DNA from: Pseudopedobacter sp045629485
GTDB taxonomy: Bacteria; Bacteroidota; Bacteroidia; Sphingobacteriales; Sphingobacteriaceae
DNA: 7,518 nucleotides
Direction: 5' to 3'
Assembly: GCA_045629485.1 (NCBI GenBank)
Contig: JAZQRF010000021.1
Coordinates: 1 to 7,518 of the forward strand
This document shows positions 1 through 6,175 of this stretch, piece after piece; the stretch's first letter is position 1, and each line of letters starts with the position of its first letter. The translations under genes and the position numbers were made by a program. A model generated the notes under the pieces. The model was not told where the DNA came from and did no database searches. It saw only the letters and a list, made by a program, of their open reading frames with translations.

Positions 1-23
1 ATGAGAAAAACTCAGTATCGCAA

Positions 24-54
24 TAAACAAAAAAAGCCGGCAAAAGCCAGCTTT
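24..54 (-). terminator. Intrinsic terminator of sucD
   Basis: Read on the minus strand, a 9-bp stem (AAAGCTGGC / GCCGGCTTT, one G-U pair) closes a TTTT loop at 33-54. It is followed by a T-rich run (seven T, then GTTTATT). It begins about 20 nt after the sucD stop codon. On the plus strand the G-U pair becomes a C-A mismatch and there is no T-run, so it is oriented for sucD. Confidence 0.8.
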
Positions 55-74
55 CCTTGTTATTTAATGATCGC

Positions 75-947
75 TTACTTTGCCAATAGCTTAGCCATTG
101 CTGCACCAATTTCTGCAGGGCTTTCTACTACGGTAATGCCACATTCTCTCATGATCTTCATTTTTGCTGCAGCTGTATCGTCAGCGCCGCCAACAATTGC
201 TCCTGCGTGTCCCATTCTACGTCCCGGAGGAGCAGTTTGGCCGGCAATAAAACCAACTACTGGTTTTGTGCCATGTTCTTTAATCCAACGGGCAGCTTCT
301 GCTTCCATGCCACCGCCAATTTCACCAATCATAATGATACCGTGAGTTTCAGGATCGTTCATTAACAATTCAACTGCTTCTTTAGTTGGAGTTCCAATAA
401 TTGGGTCGCCACCAATACCAATAGCAGTGGTAATCCCTAAACCAGCTTTTACTACCTGGTCTACTGCTTCGTAGGTTAAAGTGCCTGATTTTGATACCAC
501 ACCAACATTACCCTTTTTGAAGATGAAACCTGGCATGATACCGATTTTTGCCTCATCTGCAGTGATAATACCCGGACAGTTAGGGCCAATTAAACGGCAA
601 TCTTTATCGCTGATGTATTCTTTAACCTGGATCATATCCTTGGTAGGGATACCTTCGGTAATACAAACAATTACTTTAATTCCGGCTTCAGCAGCTTCCA
701 TTATGGCATCTGCAGCAAATGCCGGAGGTACAAAAATAATAGAGACATTAGCCCCTGCTTTATCTACAGCTTCTTTTACAGTGTTAAAAACAGGTCTGTC
801 TAAATGGGTTTGGCCTCCTTTACCCGGAGTAACACCACCAACAACATTGGTTCCGTATTCTATCATTTGGGTCGCATGATACGTTCCCTCATTACCGGTA
901 AACCCCTGAACAATAACTTTTGAATCTTTATTTACAAGTACACTCAT
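75..947 (-). CDS. sucD: Succinyl-CoA synthetase (ADP-forming) alpha subunit
   Basis: This is the alpha subunit of the TCA-cycle enzyme that converts succinyl-CoA plus ADP (or GDP) and phosphate to succinate, CoA and ATP (or GTP) in the cytoplasm. The 290-residue protein matches the usual family length and aligns by eye with E. coli SucD throughout. The CoA-binding Rossmann start is VQGFTGNEGTYH (residues 13-24), followed by GGVTPGKGG (37-45), GPNCPG (121-126) and SKSGTLTYE (152-160). The phosphorylated active-site histidine is H247 in GRRMGHAGAI. The ATG at 947 is chosen because it gives the family start MSVLVNKDSK; an ATG seven codons upstream falls inside the promoter. The beta subunit gene sucC is not in this window, so the two subunits are not encoded side by side here. 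It is transcribed alone, from a consensus promoter just upstream to a terminator just downstream. Confidence 0.97.
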   Translation of the reverse strand: MSVLVNKDSKVIVQGFTGNEGTYHATQMIEYGTNVVGGVTPGKGGQTHLDRPVFNTVKEAVDKAGANVSIIFVPPAFAADAIMEAAEAGIKVIVCITEGIPTKDMIQVKEYISDKDCRLIGPNCPGIITADEAKIGIMPGFIFKKGNVGVVSKSGTLTYEAVDQVVKAGLGITTAIGIGGDPIIGTPTKEAVELLMNDPETHGIIMIGEIGGGMEAEAARWIKEHGTKPVVGFIAGQTAPPGRRMGHAGAIVGGADDTAAAKMKIMRECGITVVESPAEIGAAMAKLLAK

Positions 948-965
948 GGTCAAATTTTTGTATCG

Positions 966-996
966 CAAAACTAAGATAATCGCCTTTAATCACAAA
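966..996 (-). promoter_or_regulatory. Bacteroidota-type promoter of sucD
   Basis: On the minus strand a TTTG box (993-996) is separated by exactly 19 nt from TAGTTTTG (966-973). This fits the primary-sigma consensus known for the phylum (TTTG, N19-21, TAnnTTTG). Transcription would start about a dozen nucleotides before the sucD ATG at 947, giving a very short leader. No Shine-Dalgarno sequence is visible, as is normal in this phylum. Confidence 0.75.
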
Positions 997-1008
997 CATT
1001 AAATTCAA

Positions 1009-1038
1009 TTAAAAAATAAATATTCATTTAATGAATAT
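1009..1038 (-). terminator. Probable terminator of the truA-ABC unit
   Basis: ATATTCATT-A-AATGAATAT at 1020-1038 is a 9-bp inverted repeat. On the minus strand it is followed by TTATTTTTTAATT. It lies about 45 nt beyond the ABC exporter stop codon and just before the sucD promoter. The stem is purely A/T-rich with little room for a loop, so termination may be leaky. Confidence 0.45.
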
Positions 1039-1082
1039 AGGGAGCTTACGCTATTGGCTTAAGCCGATGGATTGAAAATGAA

Positions 1083-2909
1083 CTATTCGGCTTTAGGTAA
1101 AATAGGGTTTGCCGGGTGTTCTGCTTCTTTATAAATACCGGCAGAGTTAAACTGTAAATCATAAAGGTTCTTATACAAACCATTTTTTCTTAACAGCTCC
1201 TGATGCGTTCCGCTTTCTACAATTTCTCCATGATCCATCACGATAATCCTGTTGGCGTTTTGTATAGTCGAAAGCCGGTGGGCAATCACTATAGAAGTAC
1301 GGCCCAGCATCAGTTTGTGGATTGCATGCTGGATTAAAACCTCTGTCTCTGTATCTACAGAAGAAGTTGCTTCATCCAGGATCAATATTTTTGGATTATA
1401 AACCAGGGCTCTGATAAAAGAGATCAGCTGTGCCTGTCCGACAGATAAAGTGGCCCCTCTTTCCTGTACCTGGTAATCATAACCTCCCGGCAGGCGCATA
1501 ATAAAATCATGGGCACCTACCTCTTTTGCTGCCTGAATGATTTCTTCCCGACTGATAGCTTTATTGTTCAGGCTGATGTTATTTTCTATAGTGTCCGAAA
1601 ATAAAAATACATCCTGTAATACAGTTGCGATTTGAGAACGCAGGTAATTGAGTTCAAAATCTTTAATGTTAATCCCATCAATACTTACGCTGCCCTTACT
1701 GATCTCGTAAAAGCGGCTCAGGATATTAATGGTAGAAGATTTTCCGGCTCCGGTAGCCCCCACTAAAGCGAGGGTTTCGCCTTCTTTAACCTTAAAAGAA
1801 ATGTTCTTTAATATCCATTCATCTTCCGGAATTTCATCCGTATGCTGATGATATGAAAACCAAACGTTTTTAAATTCTATTTCTCCCTTAAGTGAAGGAA
1901 GCATTATTTTTCCTTCATTAGCAGTTTCCTCATGGGTATCCAATACGTTAAACACACGTTCTGCACCCACCATGCCCATTTGCAGGGTGTTAAATTTATC
2001 TGCTAGTTCCCTTATAGGCCGGAAAAGCATATACACATACATGATAAATGCCACGATTACCCCCGGAGACAGCTGGTTATCCAATACATTTTTAGAGCCA
2101 TACCAAACCAAAAGCCCAATAGACATGGCCGAAATAATCTCAACTACAGGAAAGAAAATAGAATAATACCAGTTAGACCTGATGTGCGCATCACGATGTT
2201 CGGCATTTATAGCAGTAAATTTCCTGAATTCCTGGTCTTCCCTGGCAAAATACTGGATAATGCTGATGCCGCTGATATGTTCCTGCAGGAAAGTGTTGAG
2301 TTTAGAAACCTGGGTTCTAACATCCTGAAAAGCAGATTTTATGGCTTCCTTAAAAACATAGGTAGCGAAAATCAATAACGGAACAGGAATTAATACCACC
2401 AAAGTTAAGCGCCAATCTATATAAAGCATCACGCCGATAATAGTAATCAGCTGTAAAACATCTCCTATAATTACTATTAATCCTTCAGAAAAAACATCGG
2501 CAATAGTTTCCAAATCTGATACAGTTCTGGTGATGAGCTGTCCAATAGGGGTTTTATCAAAATACTTGAGCCTTAATTTAGTGATGTGGTTAAATACTTG
2601 CTTTCTTAAATCTCTAATCACCGATTGCCCTAAGGTATTGGTGAGGAAAGTATGGTAATATTGAATGATAGTTTGCAGAAATAAGAGCCCCAATAAGATT
2701 AAGGTCATATTAATTAAACCGGGTTTATCGTTATATAAAACATAATCATCTACGGCTTTCTGAATCAGGAACGGCCTTAACGGAGCAATAGCTGCAATAC
2801 TGAATGTAAGTAGTACCGACCAGAAGAATGTTCTCTTGTACGGACGGGCGTAATTATATAGTCTTTTAAGTAATTGCCAGTCGTAAGTTTTTCCCGAAAT
2901 ATTAGCCAT
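1083..2909 (-). CDS. ABC exporter, fused permease and ATPase (YheH/MsbA-like)
   Basis: This 608-residue half-transporter should dimerise in the inner membrane and export a lipid, drug or peptide; the substrate cannot be told from sequence. The transmembrane domain has six helices, roughly residues 29-48, 66-84, 143-163, 166-186, 250-270 and 282-297. The nucleotide-binding domain starts near 343. It shows A-loop Y353, Walker A GATGAGKSS (384-392, K390), Q-loop Q432, signature LSVGQ (488-492), Walker B ILILDE with catalytic E513, and switch histidine H544. The signature is LSVGQ rather than LSGGQ, a variant I recall from YheH-type exporters. ATP hydrolysis residues are otherwise intact. The ATG at 2909 overlaps the 3' end of truA by 8 nt, so the two genes are probably co-transcribed and translationally coupled. 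Annotation as a multidrug exporter would be a family-level guess. Confidence 0.93.
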   Translation of the reverse strand: MANISGKTYDWQLLKRLYNYARPYKRTFFWSVLLTFSIAAIAPLRPFLIQKAVDDYVLYNDKPGLINMTLILLGLLFLQTIIQYYHTFLTNTLGQSVIRDLRKQVFNHITKLRLKYFDKTPIGQLITRTVSDLETIADVFSEGLIVIIGDVLQLITIIGVMLYIDWRLTLVVLIPVPLLIFATYVFKEAIKSAFQDVRTQVSKLNTFLQEHISGISIIQYFAREDQEFRKFTAINAEHRDAHIRSNWYYSIFFPVVEIISAMSIGLLVWYGSKNVLDNQLSPGVIVAFIMYVYMLFRPIRELADKFNTLQMGMVGAERVFNVLDTHEETANEGKIMLPSLKGEIEFKNVWFSYHQHTDEIPEDEWILKNISFKVKEGETLALVGATGAGKSSTINILSRFYEISKGSVSIDGINIKDFELNYLRSQIATVLQDVFLFSDTIENNISLNNKAISREEIIQAAKEVGAHDFIMRLPGGYDYQVQERGATLSVGQAQLISFIRALVYNPKILILDEATSSVDTETEVLIQHAIHKLMLGRTSIVIAHRLSTIQNANRIIVMDHGEIVESGTHQELLRKNGLYKNLYDLQFNSAGIYKEAEHPANPILPKAE

Positions 2910-3687
2910 TGAAAATCTCTTCTGTAGAATTGTTAATGTAAGGATAATTTACTTCGGTAAGAAACAAGCCGCATGCAGGTACAGACGGACCTGCTTTAGA
3001 GCGGTTACCGCTTTCTATAATTTCTTTAATATGCTCTGGCGACATTTTACCTTTACCAATATCTGTTAGAGTGCCTACAATAGCCCTCACCATATTTCTT
3101 AAAAAACGATTAGCTGTAATATGATAGATAATGCCATCTTCTTTTACTTCCCACTCCGACCTTGAAACCAGGCAATTGTTTGTAAAGTTATCGGCATTGG
3201 CCTTGCAGAACGCTCCGAAGTCTTCATAATCCATGATGTAGTTTGCAGCCAGGTTCATGGCACTAATATCTAATGGCTCATTTATTAACCAACTCGTTTG
3301 TGTCTTAAAAGGGTTTTTCTGAAAATGGATATGGTATTGGTAAGATCTTCTTGTCGCGTCAAATCTGGCATGTGCGTTTTCTGCAACTTCATACAGGTGC
3401 GAAACGGCAATGTCATAGGGAAGCAATGCATTGATGCCTTTTAAAAATCTAAGCTCCTGATCTTCCGAAAACTCCTGGTCTAAATCGAAATGAGCAAAAA
3501 ACTGGGAGGCATGTACCCCTGTATCTGTTCGTCCGCAACCCAGGGTTTCTATTTTCATCCTGAAAAAGGTAGATAAGGCCTCGTCTACAACCTGTTGTAC
3601 GGCCACAGCATTGGGCTGGTATTGCCAGCCGTGGTATTTGGCGCCATGATAGCTTAGTTCTATAAAATATCTTCTGATTTCAGACAC
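2902..3687 (-). CDS. truA: tRNA pseudouridine(38-40) synthase TruA
   Basis: TruA isomerises uridines 38, 39 and 40 in the anticodon stem-loop of tRNAs to pseudouridine. The 261 residues match normal TruA length. Visible hallmarks are the N-terminal strand YFIELSYHGAKYHGWQ (7-22), the catalytic motif GRTDTGVHA (52-60) with nucleophile D55, RRSYQYHI in the middle, and the C-terminal RFLRNMVRAIVGTL segment that helps form the RNA-binding cleft. The start is GTG at 3687. An in-frame TAA lies four codons upstream with no ATG between, and the predicted N-terminus fits the family. It is first in a minus-strand unit with the ABC exporter, overlapping it by 8 nt. It is divergent from the DUF4293 gene, an arrangement I remember from other Bacteroidota, though I could not check it. 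Confidence 0.96.
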   Translation of the reverse strand: MSEIRRYFIELSYHGAKYHGWQYQPNAVAVQQVVDEALSTFFRMKIETLGCGRTDTGVHASQFFAHFDLDQEFSEDQELRFLKGINALLPYDIAVSHLYEVAENAHARFDATRRSYQYHIHFQKNPFKTQTSWLINEPLDISAMNLAANYIMDYEDFGAFCKANADNFTNNCLVSRSEWEVKEDGIIYHITANRFLRNMVRAIVGTLTDIGKGKMSPEHIKEIIESGNRSKAGPSVPACGLFLTEVNYPYINNSTEEIFNG

Positions 3688-3691
3688 CCTG

Positions 3692-3699
3692 CAAATTTA
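3692..3699 (-). promoter_or_regulatory. Candidate -7 box for truA-ABC
   Basis: TAAATTTG on the minus strand fits the TAnnTTTG element exactly, but no TTTG sits 17-21 nt upstream. It ends only 4 nt before the GTG at 3687. If used, the mRNA would be essentially leaderless. It may be a chance match in A/T-rich DNA. Confidence 0.3.
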
Positions 3700-3721
3700 A
3701 GTTAACTTTAATTAAAACACG

Positions 3722-3749
3722 TTTGTAAAAGCTGATGTTTTTATGTTTG
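3722..3749 (+). promoter_or_regulatory. Candidate promoter of the DUF4293 gene
   Basis: A perfect -7 element TATGTTTG (3742-3749) is preceded by TTTG (3722-3725). The spacer is 16 nt, shorter than the usual 19-21. The predicted transcript would start near 3755 and carry a leader of roughly 45 nt before the ATG at 3799. Confidence 0.45.
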
Positions 3750-3798
3750 TTTGAAACAAAATTCAAATTCCAAGATTTTAATAGTAAAAATTACAACC

Positions 3799-4260
3799 AT
3801 GATACAAAGAGTCCAGTCAGTCTACCTCCTGTTAGCATCGCTTTCTTTATTCGCACTTTTCATATTTCCTATAGCCACAGTTTTTGATAATGGCACCATA
3901 AAAAAAATAACTGTGAATGGGGTTTACGAAACTGTAAACAATACAGTTGTACAAACAGAAAGCTTTATCCTATTAACTATGGCCACCGGTATTCTTGGGA
4001 TTTTACCCTTGATATTGATATTTCTCTATAAAAACAGAAAGAAACAAATGCTTTTTGTTTACCTGCTGGCTGCTGTAGTAATTGCCTATAGCTATTGGGT
4101 TTCTGTAGTACTAAAACAGGCTACAACTGCCCTGCTTCAAATAAGTGATTACGGTATTGGGATAGGATTATCTTCTCTTTGTATCTTATTTCTGGTGCTT
4201 GCCGCAAAAGGAATCAACAGGGACGAAAAGTTGGTAAGATCTGCTGACAGGTTAAGGTAG
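3799..4260 (+). CDS. DUF4293 family integral membrane protein
   Basis: The function is unknown; DUF4293 proteins are small membrane proteins typical of Bacteroidota. The 153-residue product has four hydrophobic helices, about residues 8-27, 55-77, 84-105 and 118-136. There is a polar loop (28-54) after the first helix and a basic KNRKKQ turn (78-83). Family hallmarks are the start MIQRVQSVYLLLA and the C-terminal DEKLVRSADRLR. The ATG at 3799 is preferred over an upstream in-frame TTG at 3751, which would add 16 polar residues and lie right at the predicted transcription start. The gene is transcribed alone, divergently from truA, and ends at a strong terminator about 120 nt downstream. Confidence 0.88.
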   Translation: MIQRVQSVYLLLASLSLFALFIFPIATVFDNGTIKKITVNGVYETVNNTVVQTESFILLTMATGILGILPLILIFLYKNRKKQMLFVYLLAAVVIAYSYWVSVVLKQATTALLQISDYGIGIGLSSLCILFLVLAAKGINRDEKLVRSADRLR

Positions 4261-4376
4261 TAAAAAGAAAGGCATTGAGGTCCTATGCTGAGGGATAACC
4301 GGCAGTAGAGAAGTATGGTCCAGATTTTAAGTTATGCAATGGGGTTTTGGAAAGCGATTTTTTCGAAAGTATAAGC

Positions 4377-4436
4377 ATAAAAAAATCAACAAGAGTATTC
4401 ATTTAATGCTCTTGTTGATTCTTATTTGCTTTTTTA
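4377..4436. terminator. Bidirectional intrinsic terminator
   Basis: A 16-bp stem (4384-4399 with 4405-4420, one T-G pair) closes a 5-nt loop CATTT. On the minus strand seven T follow directly (complement of A at 4379-4385). On the plus strand a T-rich stretch ending in a run of six T follows (4421-4435). It separates the convergent DUF4293 and DUF2892 genes and can serve both; the plus-strand T-run overlaps the DUF2892 stop codon. Confidence 0.85.
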
Positions 4437-4733
4437 TAGAACCACGTTCTCTTTAACTACCAATATAGGTTCAGGACCTTGGTTTTCTCTTTCTAACTTC
4501 TCACTAATAGAACAATGTCCGGTGAGTCCGCGGTTCAAAAGTCCATATCCAATAATCAACTCTCCTGTGGCAATTAAAGGGTGCGAGAAAATATTCCCCA
4601 AGCCTTTTAGGGCAATATAGGTGCCTGCAACTGCAGAAAGTATCCTTTCTGTTTTACCCAAATTAGTGTTAATGTCTTCTTTCAATAAAGAATCTTCTAA
4701 AGTATCCTTTATGTTGTTGATAATATCTGTCAT
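4434..4733 (-). CDS. DUF2892 / YgaP-like small membrane protein
   Basis: This 99-residue protein matches the YgaP-type transmembrane domain. NLGKTERILSAVAG (residues 24-37) leads into a first hydrophobic helix (about 30-47). A second helix (about 52-70) ends in the conserved RGLTGHC motif (68-74) with its single cysteine. In E. coli YgaP this domain anchors a rhodanese; here there is no rhodanese domain, only an N-terminal acidic stretch and a short charged C-terminal tail. The function is unknown. The ATG at 4733 gives a normal family start. It is divergent from the DUF3606 gene across 124 bp and ends in the bidirectional terminator. No convincing promoter box was found upstream. Confidence 0.8.
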   Translation of the reverse strand: MTDIINNIKDTLEDSLLKEDINTNLGKTERILSAVAGTYIALKGLGNIFSHPLIATGELIIGYGLLNRGLTGHCSISEKLERENQGPEPILVVKENVVL

Positions 4734-4857
4734 AGTTTGTAGATGATTTTTTTAAGTGGTAAATCAAGAATGATGCCTAATAATCTATACTCCAGGTTTA
4801 TATTCTAAAACATTGGCCACTTTATGTTGTTCTATAATTACACTAAAAATTGAAAAC

Positions 4858-5037
4858 ATGGCAACCAAAGGAGCAAAAAAAGATCGAAAAGAAGTAAACA
4901 GTTCTCAGGAATATGAAGTAAAGTACATTGCAGATAAGCTTGGAGTAAGCAGTCAGGCAATTACAGGCGCTAAGAGAGCTACCGGATCAAACGATAGGGC
5001 GGTTATTGAAAAATACATTAAAGAGAAAAAGAAATAG
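4858..5037 (+). CDS. DUF3606 family small basic protein
   Basis: This 59-residue lysine-rich protein fits DUF3606 in length and pattern: DR..VN (9-14), YEVKYIADKLGVS (19-31), a small central turn, G at 43 and VIEKYI near the C-terminus. Residues 21-43 resemble a helix-turn-helix, so nucleic-acid binding is possible, but the family has no established function that I know of. The ATG at 4858 is chosen because it gives the family start; an in-frame TTG at 4813 would add 15 unrelated residues. The stop TAG (5035-5037) shares bases with the AGGAGG ribosome site of the next gene, which starts 10 nt later, so the two are almost certainly co-transcribed. No clear TAnnTTTG box was seen upstream; TATGTTG at 4823 is one T short of the consensus. 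Confidence 0.78.
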   Translation: MATKGAKKDRKEVNSSQEYEVKYIADKLGVSSQAITGAKRATGSNDRAVIEKYIKEKKK

Positions 5038-5041
5038 GAGG
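5036..5041 (+). promoter_or_regulatory. Full Shine-Dalgarno AGGAGG before the PfpI-family gene
   Basis: AGGAGG lies 6 nt before the ATG at 5048 and overlaps the TAG stop of the DUF3606 gene. It decides the start codon, since the frame is open further upstream to 5006. Such a perfect site is uncommon in Bacteroidota, whose ribosomes mostly do not use the anti-Shine-Dalgarno sequence. Confidence 0.7.
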
Positions 5042-5047
5042 CTAAAA

Positions 5048-5743
5048 ATGAAACAAGTGTTAATGGTGCTTACTTCACACGAGCAGATGGACAATACGGA
5101 CAGTAAAACAGGCGTATGGTTAGGAGAGTTTACAGACCCCTATTATGAATTTATCGATGCAGGTTACCAGGTGACACTGGCCAGTCCACTTGGAGGGAAA
5201 CCGCCAGTTGACCCATTAAGTGAGCTTACAGAGAACATAACGGCTACTAACCGGAGGTTTCAGAAAGATGAGGTGGCTAAAGCAGTTTTTGAAGTTACCA
5301 TTCCTTTACATACGGTAAATGCAGCAGATTATGATGCGGTGTTTTATCCTGGTGGTCATGGGCCGATATGGGACCTGGCAACCAGTGAGGTAAGCGCTAA
5401 ATTAATTCTTGAATTTTACCATTCAGGAAAACCAGTCGCTTTAGTTTGCCATGGACCTGCAGCACTTATAAAAGCTGCGGAGCTGGAACCAGGTTTTTTA
5501 AGAGGAAAGCGGATTTCCGCATTCACCAATACAGAAGAGACAATGACAGGGCGGAGTGCAAATGTGCCCTATCAGTTAGAGAGCCGACTAGAGGAATTAG
5601 GTGCAGAAATTCATTCGGCATTAATACCTTTTACCAGCCATGTGGAAGTTGACGGTTTATTAATTACCGGACAAAACCCTTTGTCGGCAGGGCCTACGGC
5701 TAAGGCGCTAATTGAAATACTTGAGGGGATGGTTAAAGGCTGA
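5048..5743 (+). CDS. DJ-1/PfpI family protein, Hsp31-like (type 1 glutamine amidotransferase domain)
   Basis: A 231-residue cytoplasmic protein of the DJ-1/PfpI superfamily, subgroup resembling yeast Hsp31. Characterised members act as glutathione-independent glyoxalases or holding chaperones; this one could do either. Seen directly: TGVWLGEFTDPY (21-32) with the conserved acid E27; ASPLGGKPPVDP (45-56); FYPGGHGPIWDL (99-110), forming the oxyanion region; the nucleophile elbow ALVCHGPAAL (131-140) with C134 and H135; and the C-terminal VDGLLITGQNPLSAGPTA (201-218), typical of this subgroup. No signal peptide or truncation is seen. The start at 5048 is supported by the AGGAGG upstream and the family start MKQVLMVLTS. 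It is the second gene of a pair with DUF3606. No terminator hairpin is obvious after it. Confidence 0.9.
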   Translation: MKQVLMVLTSHEQMDNTDSKTGVWLGEFTDPYYEFIDAGYQVTLASPLGGKPPVDPLSELTENITATNRRFQKDEVAKAVFEVTIPLHTVNAADYDAVFYPGGHGPIWDLATSEVSAKLILEFYHSGKPVALVCHGPAALIKAAELEPGFLRGKRISAFTNTEETMTGRSANVPYQLESRLEELGAEIHSALIPFTSHVEVDGLLITGQNPLSAGPTAKALIEILEGMVKG

Positions 5744-5793
5744 GGATTTAAAATTAATCTTTAAAGTGGTCGCAGTTGTACTATTATCAGCTT

Positions 5794-5860
5794 AGATAGG
5801 AGTTGATGTGGGTTTTCTTCAGGCTGAGAGGGCCGGGGGGAAGTTGCCACACCTCCATCT
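5794..5860 (+). other. Candidate structured RNA (imperfect hairpin)
   Basis: Nested complementary segments close on one another. AGAT-(A)-GGAG at 5794-5802 pairs with CTCCATCT at 5853-5860 (8 bp, one bulged A). TGTGG at 5807-5811 pairs with CCACA at 5847-5851. CTTC at 5817-5820 pairs with GAAG at 5840-5843. GGC at 5822-5824 pairs with GCC at 5832-5834. The region is locally G-rich within A/T-rich surroundings. It may be a leader or small-RNA element, or a chance fold; no known RNA family was recognised. Confidence 0.25.
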
Positions 5861-5880
5861 AGTGAAATTTCTTGCAATTT

Positions 5881-5991
5881 ATTACCTTTTTATTACCCTT
5901 TCTTTGCCTTTTGTTTATACCCTCCTTATTTCTTCTTTACCTTTTTATTACCCAAACCATTACTTATTCTTTACCTATTGCTTATCCATTA
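5881..5991 (+). repeat. Degenerate tandem array of about ten 11-bp units
   Basis: The tract reads as consecutive units near WTTACCYTTTN: ATTACCTTTTT (5881), ATTACCCTTTC (5892), TTTGCCTTTTG (5903), TTTATACCCTCC (5914), TTATTTCTTC (5926), TTTACCTTTTT (5936), ATTACCCAAACC (5947), ATTACTTATTC (5959), TTTACCTATTG (5970), CTTATCCATTA (5981). Most are exactly 11 bp, the rest 10 or 12. An exact 15-bp copy (5884-5898 and 5939-5953) recurs at 55 bp, five units apart. The plus strand is strongly pyrimidine-rich. Since 11 is not a multiple of three, it is not a coding repeat. It ends about 185 bp before the hydrolase start codon. Confidence 0.7.
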
Positions 5992-6034
5992 GGTAAAGAA
6001 AAGGTGAATAAACGGTAGAGGGGTAAAGACTAGG
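5992..6034 (-). repeat. Inverted continuation of the 11-bp repeat
   Basis: Directly after the pyrimidine array the same unit appears in reverse complement: GGTAAAGAAAA (5992), GGTGAATAAAC (6003), GGTAGAGG (6014), GGTAAAGACTA (6022) and GGC at 6033. The spacings are 11, 11, 8 and 11. TTCTTTACCT (5967-5976) pairs perfectly with AGGTAAAGAA (5991-6000) around a 14-nt loop. With small bulges the pairing can continue outward unit by unit to about 5934 and 6029, giving an imperfect hairpin of nearly 100 nt. Confidence 0.6.
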
Positions 6035-6119
6035 CAAATGTTGCTCGGTTTGCCAGATGAAGGGCTGAATAAATATGCCGGTGCTCCTGGATTAATGGTA
6101 ATCGCAAGCCAAAAAAATA

Positions 6120-6153
6120 ATTGTATATGCAATAAATATTTTCCCTAAATTTA
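6120..6153 (+). promoter_or_regulatory. Weak candidate promoter of the hydrolase gene
   Basis: TAAATTTA (6146-6153) matches TAnnTTTG at all but the last base. ATTG (6120-6123) lies 22 nt upstream as a poor -33 box. The upstream box is part of a 14-bp near-palindrome, ATTGTATATGCAAT (6120-6133, two mismatched pairs), that could be an operator. The start codon follows at 6176. Confidence 0.3.
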
Positions 6154-6175
6154 CTTTAACCTGAAGGGATTATCT

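Noticed and set aside
1..345. Plus-strand open frame of 114 codons from the first base
   Set aside because: It runs antisense to the certain sucD gene, spans the sucD terminator and resembles no family.
481..879. Plus-strand open frame of 132 codons
   Set aside because: It lies entirely antisense within sucD; it reflects codon structure of sucD rather than a gene.
1056..1065. Palindrome GGCTTAAGCC after the ABC gene
   Set aside because: A 10-bp palindrome with no T-run and no loop; the A/T-rich hairpin further along is the better terminator.
1972..2378. Two 64-codon plus-strand frames
   Set aside because: Both lie antisense inside the ABC exporter gene and show no family features.
5446..5652. 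Open frame of 68 codons inside the PfpI-family gene
   Set aside because: Out-of-frame overlap within a well-supported gene on the same strand.
5820..5860. CTGAGA motif suggesting a TPP riboswitch
   Set aside because: The second conserved TPP segment (ACCTGAT...GGATAATGCC type) is missing, and no thiamine gene follows.
5881..5991. CRISPR array
   Set aside because: Units are 11 bp, directly adjacent and without spacers; no cas genes nearby.
5808..5996. Open frame of 62 codons (GTG start) rich in hydrophobic residues
   Set aside because: Its hydrophobic look comes from the pyrimidine-rich 11-bp repeat, whose period is not a multiple of three; no start signal and no family resemblance.
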